A stretch of 11,672 nt of DNA from Firmicutes bacterium ADurb.Bin467 (GCA_002068815.1 MWAC01000312.1:1-11672), one strand, 5' to 3'; counted from the stretch's first letter, positions 1 to 6,273 are shown. The notes: generated by a model not told the origin, from the sequence alone. A program made the numbers and translations.

Positions 1-181
1 CTACGCGATCCAGTCCGGCCGCGAGGTGCGCATCATCGTGAAACCCGAGGACGTCAACGACGCCGGCACGCTGATCCTCGCCAAGGAGATCGTCAAGCGC
101 ATCGAGAGCGAGATGGAGTACCCCGGCCAGATCAAGGTCAACGTCATCCGCGAGACCCGAGCGGTCGACTTCGCGAAGTAA
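1..181 (+). CDS. rny: Ribonuclease Y, C-terminal fragment
   Basis: This is the last 59 codons of an open frame that enters from the left edge; codons are in phase from base 2 and end with TAA. The peptide carries the well-conserved RNase Y tail: [13 protein letters not shown], an AKEIVKRIE helix, then [17 protein letters not shown] shortly before the stop. RNase Y is the membrane-anchored endoribonuclease that starts mRNA decay in many Bacillota; its transmembrane, coiled-coil, KH and HD parts would lie outside the window. The family is known for this C-terminal signature, so the call rests on sequence recognition rather than context. The gene is followed at once by a strong terminator, so it ends its transcript here and converges with the sigma/anti-sigma pair on the other strand. 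Confidence 0.93.
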   Translation, partial: YAIQSGREVRIIVKPEDVNDAGTLILAKEIVKRIESEMEYPGQIKVNVIRETRAVDFAK

Positions 182-191
182 ACGACAGACG

Positions 192-221
192 AAACCGCCT
201 CCGAACGGGGGCGGTTTTTTT
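192..221 (+). terminator. Rho-independent terminator of rny
   Basis: An 11-bp stem (192-202 with 207-217, one T-G wobble) closes a GAAC tetraloop, and the 3' arm runs into a stretch of seven T (215-221). It lies 11 nt after the rny stop. The opposite strand has only a short T tract after the same stem, so it would be at most a weak terminator for the convergent anti-sigma gene. Confidence 0.92.
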
Positions 222-240
222 CGTGCTCTTCCCGATTTTC

Positions 241-1368
241 TCAATGTGCGATTTCCGCCGCCGACACCTCGACGGTATCCCGCCAGCGGTACTTCGTCCA
301 GCAGTCGAACGCGCGTATGCGGAACGATTCCGGGATGGTTTCCGAGCGGATCAGCAGCGTCTCGCGATAGCGCCCGTCCTCCAGAAGCAGGGCCGAATTG
401 AGCCCGTCCGTTTCCAGCACGTTCCCCTGCGCGTCGACGAGCTCGAACATGACGCCGGCCTCCTCGGCCTCAAACGGCTCGGTGAAGAAGCTGCAGCCGG
501 GGAGTGTGCAGGAACGCATGCCGCCCGCGATCTCCTCGAACGGACAGGGGCGCGCGGCGCCGCCCATCGCGGGGCATTCCGGGTTCATGTGATAGACGCC
601 GTCGCCGCCGGTAAAGTAGGTGAGGTTGCCGCTGGGCAGCTCCGGCGCGCGGATCGCGGAGCGGTCGACCGTATAAGTCAGCGTCAGCGCGATGTCGAGC
701 GCCGTGCGCGAAAGGGAAATCTCCTCGAACGCGATGCCGGCGCCGTCGATCGCGGCATCCCCCGCCGCCACGTTCGCCTCCGCCCCCTCCGGCCTCTTCG
801 TGAGCGGGACGGGAACCGGCTCGTCCGTGAACGGAGAAGCGATGCAGAGCGTCAATTGGTCGCCCGCGCCGTCCGGCAGCGCGCAGACGAAGTAGTAGTA
901 CATCTTCCCGTCGACCCACCGCTCCTCGTGCTCGCACGGCAGTTCCTCGCCGTCCCCGGTTTCCACGGTCGGCCCCCAGAACGGGATTTCGTCCGGCGCG
1001 AACGGCTCTCCCGTGCGGGCGACCTCGACGAGTATGTTCGCGGTGTCGCCGGCAAAATAGGCCTCCGAGACGGTCAGGGTATACTTCCCGTTCGAGGCCG
1101 CCGTGCCCGGCCTCTCGATGTCCGGGGCTTCCCCCGCGGGGGTGGTTCGGCCGGCCTGCCCGAGAAATTCCAGAATCCCCAAGCGGCTCCCCACGGCGAG
1201 CGCCGTGCCGATCAACAGGATTGCCGCGAGCACCGCGGCCAGCAGTGAAACACGCAATGTACGCTTTCGCATGGGCTCTTCCTCCGTTTTTTGCAATGCG
1301 CGCACGACGGCGCGGCGAAAGGATTCCGGCGTGGGCGGCAAAGCGCCCTCAAATCGGGGAGTTTGCAT
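241..1368 (-). CDS. Single-pass membrane protein, probable anti-sigma factor partner of the ECF sigma factor
   Basis: This is a 375-residue protein. Residues 1-38 are a charged cytoplasmic segment starting MQTPRFEGALPPTPESF, a pattern I associate with Clostridia anti-sigma-like (DUF4179-type) proteins. A transmembrane helix follows at about 40-60 and an extracytoplasmic domain of about 310 residues completes the protein. The outer domain holds a Cys/His cluster: YHMNPECPAMGG at 259-270, then C275, C287 and C292, which could bind metal or form disulfides. The start at 1368 lies inside the end of the sigma gene (20-nt overlap) and has a GGAGGGAGG ribosome site, so coupled synthesis is likely. 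Family knowledge says ECF sigma factors are usually paired with a membrane anti-sigma encoded just downstream; that is the basis for the role. A sensor or membrane carrier without sigma-binding activity is possible. Confidence 0.72.
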   Translation of the reverse strand: MQTPRFEGALPPTPESFRRAVVRALQKTEEEPMRKRTLRVSLLAAVLAAILLIGTALAVGSRLGILEFLGQAGRTTPAGEAPDIERPGTAASNGKYTLTVSEAYFAGDTANILVEVARTGEPFAPDEIPFWGPTVETGDGEELPCEHEERWVDGKMYYYFVCALPDGAGDQLTLCIASPFTDEPVPVPLTKRPEGAEANVAAGDAAIDGAGIAFEEISLSRTALDIALTLTYTVDRSAIRAPELPSGNLTYFTGGDGVYHMNPECPAMGGAARPCPFEEIAGGMRSCTLPGCSFFTEPFEAEEAGVMFELVDAQGNVLETDGLNSALLLEDGRYRETLLIRSETIPESFRIRAFDCWTKYRWRDTVEVSAAEIAH

Positions 1369-1834
1369 GGATGTCCCCTCCCTCCAACTGATCCTTGAGC
1401 ATCTTCCGCGCGCGGCTCAGCCTCGAGGCGACCGTCCCCTGCGGGACGCAGAGGATGCGCGCGATCTCCGCGACGCCGTAGCCGTCGATGTACTTGAGCG
1501 TGAGCACGATTCTGTGCCGGGCGTCGAGTGCGCGAAGCGCCCGATAGAGTTCCGGGTTCGGTGGCGGCGGCGCGGGCAGCGTCTCCGGGAGCGGCCCCTC
1601 CGCCCTGCGCCCGCGCCGCCTGAGCAGCTGTTTGCACTCGTTGATTACGATGCGCATGAGCCACGTCTCAAAGTACGCTTCCTCCCGAAGCGTGCCGAGC
1701 CGCCGCCACGCGCGCAGCAGCGCCTCCTGCACGGCGTCCTCGCAGTCCGCGGCGCTGTTCAGAAGCATGTACGCGATGCCGTACAGCCTGCGCTCGCATC
1801 CGAGCACGCGCGTCTGAAATTCGCGATTCGTCAT
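1349..1834 (-). CDS. ECF-type RNA polymerase sigma factor (sigma-70 family)
   Basis: This is a 161-residue protein. Region sigma-2 covers about residues 10-75, with DCEDAVQEALLRAWRRL and FETWLMRIVINECKQLLRR. A proline-rich linker spans about 81-94. Region sigma-4 covers 95-150, with the helix-turn-helix VAEIARILCVPQGTVASRLS at 121-140. Sigma-3 is absent and the length is normal for the extracytoplasmic-function group. I chose the ATG at 1834 because a GGGAGAG ribosome site precedes it by 5 nt; an in-frame ATG 14 codons upstream has no comparable site. The gene overlaps its downstream neighbour by 20 nt. It would redirect RNA polymerase in response to an envelope or metabolic signal relayed by the membrane partner; the signal cannot be read from the sequence. 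The promoter region between 1835 and 1919 shows no clear autoregulatory ECF motif pair. Confidence 0.93.
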   Translation of the reverse strand: MTNREFQTRVLGCERRLYGIAYMLLNSAADCEDAVQEALLRAWRRLGTLREEAYFETWLMRIVINECKQLLRRRGRRAEGPLPETLPAPPPPNPELYRALRALDARHRIVLTLKYIDGYGVAEIARILCVPQGTVASRLSRARKMLKDQLEGGDIHANSPI

Positions 1835-1919
1835 CGGTTCTCTCCCATCCAACGCGTTTGTCCCTTGGAGCTCCACACGTTAGACGCCTCCGCCGCGCGG
1901 TTTTATCCATTTCTCGGAA

Positions 1920-1946
1920 TAAAAAAAGGCGGGCATCACAGCCCGC
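1920..1946 (-). terminator. Rho-independent terminator of the UPF0158-like gene and upstream run
   Basis: Read on the minus strand, GCGGGC (1946-1941) pairs with GCCCGC (1934-1929) around the loop TGTGAT, followed after two C by seven T (1927-1921). The TGA stop codon of the upstream gene (1938-1936) lies inside the loop, so the last sense codons form the 5' arm of the hairpin. Confidence 0.85.
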
Positions 1947-2544
1947 GCGGTCGGCTTCGCGAAGCAAACGGTATCCGGATGGGCACGACGGCGGTCACGC
2001 TGGTCGCGGGGCGGCCCCTCGTTTCGAACACGCGGAAAATGCCGCGCCGCTCGCACCACGCCCGGGAATATTCGAATATCGCGGGGCGGCGCGGCGCCTT
2101 TCTGAGCACATAGGAGAACCCGCGCGCCTCGCACCACGCCCGGGCGTAGCCGAGCTCAAACCGCTCCTGGAAATCCGCGTAGGTCTCATGCGCGCGCACC
2201 GTGCCCGGCACGTCGTCCGCGGAGGTCTCCGTGTTGAAGGATTCGCACAGATTGTGCGCCTCGGCGAGGTACTCGAGCGCGAGGTCCGAGCAGGGCTCCC
2301 CGAGCGCAAAGCGCGGGTACGCGCGGAGGCTGCAGAGGTCCTCGATCGCGCCCTCGGCGAACATCCTCTCCATGTACAATTGCCGGACGTGCGCCGAGCA
2401 ATATTGCGGCAGGGGCAAATAGCGCGCCTCCGGGCCAAGATCCGGCCTGCTCGTGATCTCCCCGGTCTCGAGGTCGAGAAAGCAGGGGTCCATGCCGTAG
2501 GAAAAGAGGGCCGACGCCAGCAACCGAAGATTTTGAACCTCCAT
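1936..2544 (-). CDS. UPF0158-like protein of unknown function
   Basis: This is a 202-residue soluble protein with no signal peptide or membrane segment. The N-terminus (LRLLASALFSYGMDPCFLDLETGEI) resembles UPF0158-family proteins, which carry a 'YLD-ETGE' motif near the start; the remainder is too divergent for certainty. Residues 133-152 and 159-178 are an internal repeat with a 26-residue period (YARAWCEARGFSYVLRKAPR against YSRAWCERRGIFRVFETRGR), and 17 nt are identical between the copies. The C-terminus is basic and low in complexity, and its last codons overlap the terminator stem. I chose the ATG at 2544 because TTTTGGAGG stands 6 nt upstream; the longer upstream frame is antisense to the neighbouring gene. 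It follows the M1-like gene by 62 nt and is the last gene before the terminator. Function unknown. Confidence 0.7.
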   Translation of the reverse strand: MEVQNLRLLASALFSYGMDPCFLDLETGEITSRPDLGPEARYLPLPQYCSAHVRQLYMERMFAEGAIEDLCSLRAYPRFALGEPCSDLALEYLAEAHNLCESFNTETSADDVPGTVRAHETYADFQERFELGYARAWCEARGFSYVLRKAPRRPAIFEYSRAWCERRGIFRVFETRGRPATSVTAVVPIRIPFASRSRPRGL

Positions 2545-2566
2545 GGCAACCTCCAAAATGGAATCC

Positions 2567-2601
2567 GGTCTGTTTTGACTCGTACTTTTGCAAAAACGAC
2601 C
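2567..2601. repeat. Imperfect inverted repeat in the gap before the UPF0158-like gene
   Basis: GGTC plus GTTTTG (2567-2577) can pair with CAAAAAC plus GACC (2591-2601), with single-base bulges and a 13-nt loop. There is no T tract in the direction of transcription, so it is not a convincing terminator. It may be an RNA-stabilising hairpin or chance. Confidence 0.35.
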
Positions 2602-2606
2602 GAAGT

Positions 2607-4091
2607 CTATTCCATCCACTCGATGTTCTGCCTCTGGTACTCGTCGATGTTGAACAGCCAGTCGGTCAGGAACGCCTCCCAGCTCCCGCCGCTCGCGGAA
2701 TCGAGCGCATCGACGAGGTCGTACTCGCCGAGCACGTCGGTCATGAGGCCCTTCTCGTAGAACCGCTTCAATCCCTCGAGCATCGTTTCGAGCCCCATCG
2801 CCGAGCGCAGCTCGTGGAACACGAGCGCGCCGCGGCGGCGGACGATTACGTCGTACTCGGCCTGGGTGAACAGCGCCGCGTCGGTTGTGATTTCCAGCCC
2901 GCCCGGCACCGTGTACTGCACGGACGGCACGAGCGCGCGGTTCAGCTCCTCGAGAAACGCGTCGTGGCCCTCGCCGTCCTCGAGCGCGAGGTACGCGAGG
3001 TACTCCGAGAGCGCGTCCGACATCCACGCGTCCTCCGTGGGCATGCAATACGCCGCATAGCCGAAGAACTGCTTCGCGAGCGCCCGGCGCAGCGCCATCC
3101 TGTCCGAAAAGAGCTCGTCCGGCACCCAGAGCACGCCCGGCAGCGGCAGAAGCCCGACCGCGTGGTCCGACTGCGCGACGATCACGGTTCCGCCGAGCGC
3201 GCCGAACCACCCTTCATAGGTGTCCAGCGCCTCGATCGAAGTCTCAAGCGCCGCGCCCGCGCCCGTTCGCAGGTTCGAGAGCACGCGGACGCGCGTGCCG
3301 AGCGCCGTCTCCCCCGCGGTCTCGCGCCAGCGCATGCCGAACGACACCGCGAGCTCGCGCACGCCCGACGCGAAGACGCTCCACGTCGTCGTCCCGTCGC
3401 CGTTCGGCTTCGCGGCCACCTCGCCCGGCGCGGCGACGATGTAGCGATCCGGAAGCGCGATCGAAAACGCGTAGTCCGCGCGGTCGGCGTACGCATAGCG
3501 CGCGTGCTGGATCGGCTTCGGCGCGACGAAGTCGCCGTCCTCCCACTTCAGTGCCTCGGGGTAAAAGCCGCTCAACCGCCAGTCGGTGTCCCCGGCGCCC
3601 AGAAACGCGGCGTTCTGCGTCAAAAGCAGCGTGTACTCGAACCCGAACTCGCAGCTCTCGCCGTCCTCGAGCCGGCAGGCGACGCGCAGAAACAGCTCGT
3701 TTTCGCCGACCATGCCCCAGTCCGCGGCGGCCCCGTCCACGGTGATGCTCGAAAACTCGAACCCGCCCGGCGCATATCCCTTCGGAAGCGCGGCCGGGAG
3801 CGCCCCGCTCTCGTACGGGAGCGCGCTCGCGCGCCGGAACGCGTTTCCGTAGACGGAGAACTCGACGCGGTCGAGCGCCTCCCCCGTCCGGTTCGTATAG
3901 ACGAGGCGCTGCGAAATCCGCAGCGCCTGCCCGTCCTCCAGAAATTCCGCCGAAATCGCGTAGCGGTCCGGGGCCGAATTCCCCTCCGCGTGCGCGTGCT
4001 CGGACAGTATGATCGTCACGATCGCGCCCAGCGCCAAGAGCCCCGCGAGGATCAGCGCGGTCAGCCGCACGAATCTGTTGTGCTTTCTCAT
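2607..4091 (-). CDS. Membrane-anchored M1-family (gluzincin) peptidase-like protein, predicted catalytically inactive
   Basis: This is a 494-residue protein with a short basic N-terminus and one hydrophobic helix (about 9-29), so it is anchored or exported with the bulk outside. Residues 40-260 look like the beta-rich N-terminal domain of M1 aminopeptidases and 280-494 like the peptidase fold, including a C-terminal WEAFLTDWLFN helix. The zinc site HExxHxWFG is replaced by RALAKQFFG (336-344). The third zinc ligand, normally Glu 19 residues after the second His, is Asp359 in WMSDALSEYL. The catalytic Tyr of the YxKG motif is Arg418 in RRRG, and no GxMEN motif is seen. The fold is therefore kept while all key residues are lost. 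The ATG lies 3 nt after the lepB1 stop, so translation is probably coupled. A substrate-binding or scaffolding role is inferred. Confidence 0.85.
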   Translation of the reverse strand: MRKHNRFVRLTALILAGLLALGAIVTIILSEHAHAEGNSAPDRYAISAEFLEDGQALRISQRLVYTNRTGEALDRVEFSVYGNAFRRASALPYESGALPAALPKGYAPGGFEFSSITVDGAAADWGMVGENELFLRVACRLEDGESCEFGFEYTLLLTQNAAFLGAGDTDWRLSGFYPEALKWEDGDFVAPKPIQHARYAYADRADYAFSIALPDRYIVAAPGEVAAKPNGDGTTTWSVFASGVRELAVSFGMRWRETAGETALGTRVRVLSNLRTGAGAALETSIEALDTYEGWFGALGGTVIVAQSDHAVGLLPLPGVLWVPDELFSDRMALRRALAKQFFGYAAYCMPTEDAWMSDALSEYLAYLALEDGEGHDAFLEELNRALVPSVQYTVPGGLEITTDAALFTQAEYDVIVRRRGALVFHELRSAMGLETMLEGLKRFYEKGLMTDVLGEYDLVDALDSASGGSWEAFLTDWLFNIDEYQRQNIEWME

Positions 4092-4094
4092 AGG

Positions 4095-4727
4095 CTACTC
4101 GATGACGCGAATCCGGTTCAGCGGCCAGATCACGAAGCGCGCGCGGCCGATGATCATGTCCCCGGTGATCGGGCCGACGTCGCCCTCGGGCTGCCGGTCG
4201 TTCCAGTCTCGCGAGTCGTGGCTGTCGTAGATGTTGTCGCCGACGACGAAGTACTCGTCCGCGCCGAGCGTGTACGGGTCATAGTCGTCGGGCTTGCCGT
4301 TCGGGTAGAGCGCGCCGCGCAGCTCGTCGATCGGCTCGCCGTTTACGTAGGTCACGCCGTTCTTGCGCTCGACGACGTCGCCCGGCACGCCCCAGACGCG
4401 CTTGACGAAGTTCGTCTCCGAGCGTATGCCGAACAGACCCGCCGAATAGCGGTTCGGATAGTGGCAGATGACCACGTCGCCGCGGTCGACGCCCACGAGC
4501 TTCACGTCGAGCACCGAGACGAACAGCCGCTCGTTGTTGAGCAGCGTGTCCATCATCGAATTCCCGTCGACGCGGATCAGCGTGAACAGGAACGTCCGGA
4601 TCAACAGCGCGATCAGAACCGCCGCGGCGAGCGCGATCGCCCACTCGCGAATCTCCTTCCACACCCTCGACCCCCGCTGCGGCTGGACGTTCGCGCCCTG
4701 GGTGTCTCCCTTGATTTCCTCGTTCAC
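4095..4727 (-). CDS. lepB: Signal peptidase I, copy 1
   Basis: This is a 210-residue type I signal peptidase, the membrane serine protease that removes signal peptides from exported preproteins. It has a cytoplasmic N-terminus of about 28 residues, one transmembrane helix (29-50), the box around catalytic Ser57 (GNSMMDTL), general-base Lys109 in FVKRVWGVPGD, and the GDNIYDSHDSRDW box (163-175). The usual SMxPTL motif reads SMMDTL, so the conserved proline is replaced by aspartate. I chose a GTG start at 4727 because AGAGAGG lies 8 nt upstream and because 23 extra codons in the longer frame (ATG at 4796) are translated from the inverted-repeat element. It follows a second lepB and precedes the M1-like gene by 3 nt. 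Copies are common in Bacillota, and different substrate sets are possible. Confidence 0.93.
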   Translation of the reverse strand: MNEEIKGDTQGANVQPQRGSRVWKEIREWAIALAAAVLIALLIRTFLFTLIRVDGNSMMDTLLNNERLFVSVLDVKLVGVDRGDVVICHYPNRYSAGLFGIRSETNFVKRVWGVPGDVVERKNGVTYVNGEPIDELRGALYPNGKPDDYDPYTLGADEYFVVGDNIYDSHDSRDWNDRQPEGDVGPITGDMIIGRARFVIWPLNRIRVIE

Positions 4728-4760
4728 AGATGAAACCTCTCTTCTGTCAATGATTCGGAT

Positions 4761-4862
4761 GCCAAAAGTCCATTTCCCGGGATTGAGCCGCAACATATTG
4801 CGCAGACAATCGGTAACGAGCCCAATATGTTGTGGCGCTGAGGATGGAAATGGACTTTTGGC
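4761..4862. repeat. 102-bp symmetric inverted-repeat element (MITE-like) between two lepB genes
   Basis: Two arms mirror each other exactly in layout. GCCAAAAGTCCATTTCC (4761-4777) has its perfect complement at 4846-4862, and CAACATATTG (4791-4800) has its perfect complement at 4823-4832. Each pair of blocks is separated by 13 nt that are not complementary, and the centre is a 22-nt loop (4801-4822). The outer repeat extends by one further T-A pair. No open frame of its own and no T tract is present. TGTCAAT occurs on both sides (4745-4751 and 4871-4877), but not flush with the ends, so it is a weak candidate for a target duplication. It may be a non-autonomous mobile repeat or an RNA hairpin that sets relative expression of the two peptidases. 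The structure is seen directly; its origin is inferred. Confidence 0.8.
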
Positions 4863-4872
4863 ACCCTCAGTG

Positions 4873-5382
4873 TCAATAGATGCCCCGAAAAAACTTCTCG
4901 ATCGGCCAGAGGTGAAATCGCGCGCGGCCGATAAAGTCCCTCCTGGAGAGGACGCCCACGTCCGCGGCGCGGCTGTCGTAGCTCTCGAGCCGGTTGTCGC
5001 CGAGCACGAGGTACTCGCCCTCGTCGAGCGTGATCTGAAAGTCCTCGCAGCGATCGGTCCCCGTCGCGTAGGCTTCCGGGAGAACCTCCCCGTTTAAGTA
5101 TGCCACGCCGCCCCGAATCGCATAGGAGTCGCCCGGAATCGCCGCCACGCGCTTCAAATACGTCTGCTCGCGGCCGGGCAGCAGGCACAGCGCGACGTCG
5201 CCGCGGTTCGGCCCCGAAAACCAGTAGTCGAACTTCGTCAGAAGCACGATGTCCGTGTTGTAGAGCGTCGGCTCCATCGAGCTCCCGATGACGCGCGCGG
5301 TGCCGAACACCTGATCGCGTATGATGATCCCGACGACGACCGCGCCCAGAACCCAAACCCACCAGGATACAGCCCGCCTCAT
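4873..5382 (-). CDS. lepB: Signal peptidase I, copy 2
   Basis: This is a compact 169-residue type I signal peptidase with a very short cytoplasmic N-terminus and one transmembrane helix (about 7-21). Catalytic Ser35 lies in GSSMEPTL and general-base Lys77 in LKRVAAIPGD; the GDNRLESYDSR box follows at 128-138 and IGRARFHLWP at 151-160. All canonical motifs are intact, in contrast to the SMMD variant in copy 1. The ATG at 5382 has GGAGG 7 nt upstream and overlaps the DUF951 stop (ATGA), which indicates translational coupling. The two copies are clearly divergent (different lengths and inserts), so this is an old duplication or separate acquisition, not a recent tandem copy. The 102-bp inverted repeat follows 10 nt after its stop. 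Confidence 0.94.
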   Translation of the reverse strand: MRRAVSWWVWVLGAVVVGIIIRDQVFGTARVIGSSMEPTLYNTDIVLLTKFDYWFSGPNRGDVALCLLPGREQTYLKRVAAIPGDSYAIRGGVAYLNGEVLPEAYATGTDRCEDFQITLDEGEYLVLGDNRLESYDSRAADVGVLSRRDFIGRARFHLWPIEKFFRGIY

Positions 5383-5726
5383 TGTGAATCCTCCGCATGG
5401 CCAACGTTGGAAACCCTTCGGGTTTCCAAGTCGGCGGAGCCGACCGCGGATTTCTGAATCGGGGTGAATTTGTCGGAATTCATTCCGCCAAATTCAGTCC
5501 CGGAGGGACCGGTTTTTCCGTCCGGAAAAACCGCCTTGGATTCAGAAACCGCGCGTTCGATGCGCTTGATTCGCTTTTCGAACACCGGACGCTCGAGCAT
5601 GACCACCCTTCCGCAGCCCTCGCAGCGCATCTTGATGTCCGAGCCCACGAACGTGACCTTCCACAGATCGCTTCCGCAGGGATGCGCCTTTTTCATCTTC
5701 ACAACATCGCCGACCGTGAGAAGCAT
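5379..5726 (-). CDS. DUF951 family protein with a repeat-derived C-terminal extension
   Basis: Residues 1-57 match the small DUF951 family: VGDVVKMKKAHPCGSDLWKV, then KMRCEGCGRVVMLERPVFEK. The Cys and His residues are typical, and the family usually ends near 60-70 residues. Function of the family is not established; a nucleic-acid-binding or zinc-binding role is often guessed from the cysteines. From about residue 58 to the stop (115) the protein is an unrelated hydrophilic tail encoded by the palindrome cluster at 5401-5553. The frame nevertheless stays open and its TGA overlaps the lepB2 ATG, so coupling is retained. The ATG at 5726 lies 4 nt after korC, with GAAGGA upstream inside the korC end. 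I am sure of the DUF951 core, less sure the whole tail is a stable protein part. Confidence 0.87.
   Translation of the reverse strand: MLLTVGDVVKMKKAHPCGSDLWKVTFVGSDIKMRCEGCGRVVMLERPVFEKRIKRIERAVSESKAVFPDGKTGPSGTEFGGMNSDKFTPIQKSAVGSADLETRRVSNVGHAEDSQ
5401..5553. repeat. Cluster of nested palindromes with cloverleaf folding potential, inside DUF951 coding sequence
   Basis: Seven inverted repeats occur in 153 nt. CCAACGTTGG (5401-5410) is a perfect palindrome. TTGGAAACCC (5407-5416) pairs with 5420-5429 across TTC. GTCGGC (5430-5435) pairs with 5439-5444 across GGA. An outer stem of 15 bp with one bulge joins 5445-5460 to 5539-5553. Inside it are three hairpins: TGAATTTG/CAAATTCA with an inner GGAA/TTCC (5465-5496), GTCCC/GGGAC (5497-5509), and CGGTTTTTCC/GGAAAAACCG (5510-5533). 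The last four form a closed stem with three side hairpins, like a cloverleaf. The cluster begins almost exactly where the DUF951 core ends. This density is far above chance and suggests a dispersed palindromic element; its copy number elsewhere cannot be seen here. Confidence 0.85.
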
Positions 5727-5730
5727 GGAA

Positions 5731-6270
5731 CTATCCTTCCGCGACCGCCATGCCGCGGTCGATCGCCTCGCGGTTCATCTGCATCATGCCCTCCTTGGCG
5801 CTGCCGAGCTTGTGTCTGAGCGCGTCCACCAGTTCCTCTGCCGAAAAGGCCCCGGTGAGCTTCGCGACCGCGCCGAGCATGACCATGTTCGCGACCTTCG
5901 GGCTTCCGAGCTCCGAAGAGATCTCGCTGACCGGCACGGGGACCGCCCGGATGTCCGCGCGCTTCGGCTTGTCGTCGATCAGCGAGCTGTTGTAGATCAG
6001 CAGCCCCCCGGGGACGACGCTTTTCTCAAACGCCGCCATCGACGGCTTGTTCATCGCGACGACCACGTCCGCGTCCTCGACCTTCGGCGACCCGACCGGC
6101 TCGTCCGAGACGACGACCGAGCAGTTCGCGCTGCCGCCGCGCATCTCCGGGCCGTAGGCGGGCATCCACGAGACCTCTTTTCCGGAGAGCATGCCCGCGT
6201 ACGCGATCAACTGGCCCATCAGCAGCACGCCCTGGCCGCCGAAGCCCGCGAATATCATCTGCAAATTCAT
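5731..6270 (-). CDS. korC: 2-oxoacid:ferredoxin oxidoreductase, gamma subunit
   Basis: This is a 179-residue protein matching the gamma domain of the 2-oxoacid:ferredoxin oxidoreductase (POR/KGOR/VOR) family. GFGGQGV lies at 9-15, YGPEMRGG at 39-46 and the SANCSVVVSD strand follows. A VVAMN strand follows further on. In the known enzymes this subunit helps bind CoA and completes the complex with the alpha and beta subunits. The length is normal. The ATG at 6270 has AAGGAGG 8 nt upstream and stands 3 nt after the korB stop. It is the fourth gene of the D-A-B-C cluster and is followed by DUF951 after 4 nt. Symbol korC or vorC depends on substrate, which is not determined here. Confidence 0.92.
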   Translation of the reverse strand: MNLQMIFAGFGGQGVLLMGQLIAYAGMLSGKEVSWMPAYGPEMRGGSANCSVVVSDEPVGSPKVEDADVVVAMNKPSMAAFEKSVVPGGLLIYNSSLIDDKPKRADIRAVPVPVSEISSELGSPKVANMVMLGAVAKLTGAFSAEELVDALRHKLGSAKEGMMQMNREAIDRGMAVAEG

Positions 6271-6273
6271 CGG

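Noticed and set aside
192..217. Use of the rny hairpin as terminator of the convergent anti-sigma gene
   Set aside because: On the minus strand the stem is followed by only three T, so bidirectional function is weak at best.
1881..1906. ECF-like autoregulatory promoter before the sigma gene (AAAAC and CGTCTA on the minus strand)
   Set aside because: The two elements are only about 13 nt apart, shorter than the 16-17 nt usual for this promoter class, so I do not call it.
2814..4733. 639-codon open frame on the + strand
   Set aside because: It is antisense to the pseudopeptidase and lepB1, has an Arg/Val/Ala-rich composition typical of GC-rich shadow frames, and contains no recognisable domain.
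4745..4877. TGTCAAT direct repeats as target-site duplication of the 102-bp element
   Set aside because: They lie 9 nt outside one end and 8 nt outside the other, and one includes the lepB2 stop codon, so they are not flush with the element.
5401..5553. Palindrome cluster as a tRNA or terminator
   Set aside because: The arm lengths and lack of tRNA landmarks (T-loop, CCA end) exclude a tRNA, and there is no T tract following the outer stem on either strand.
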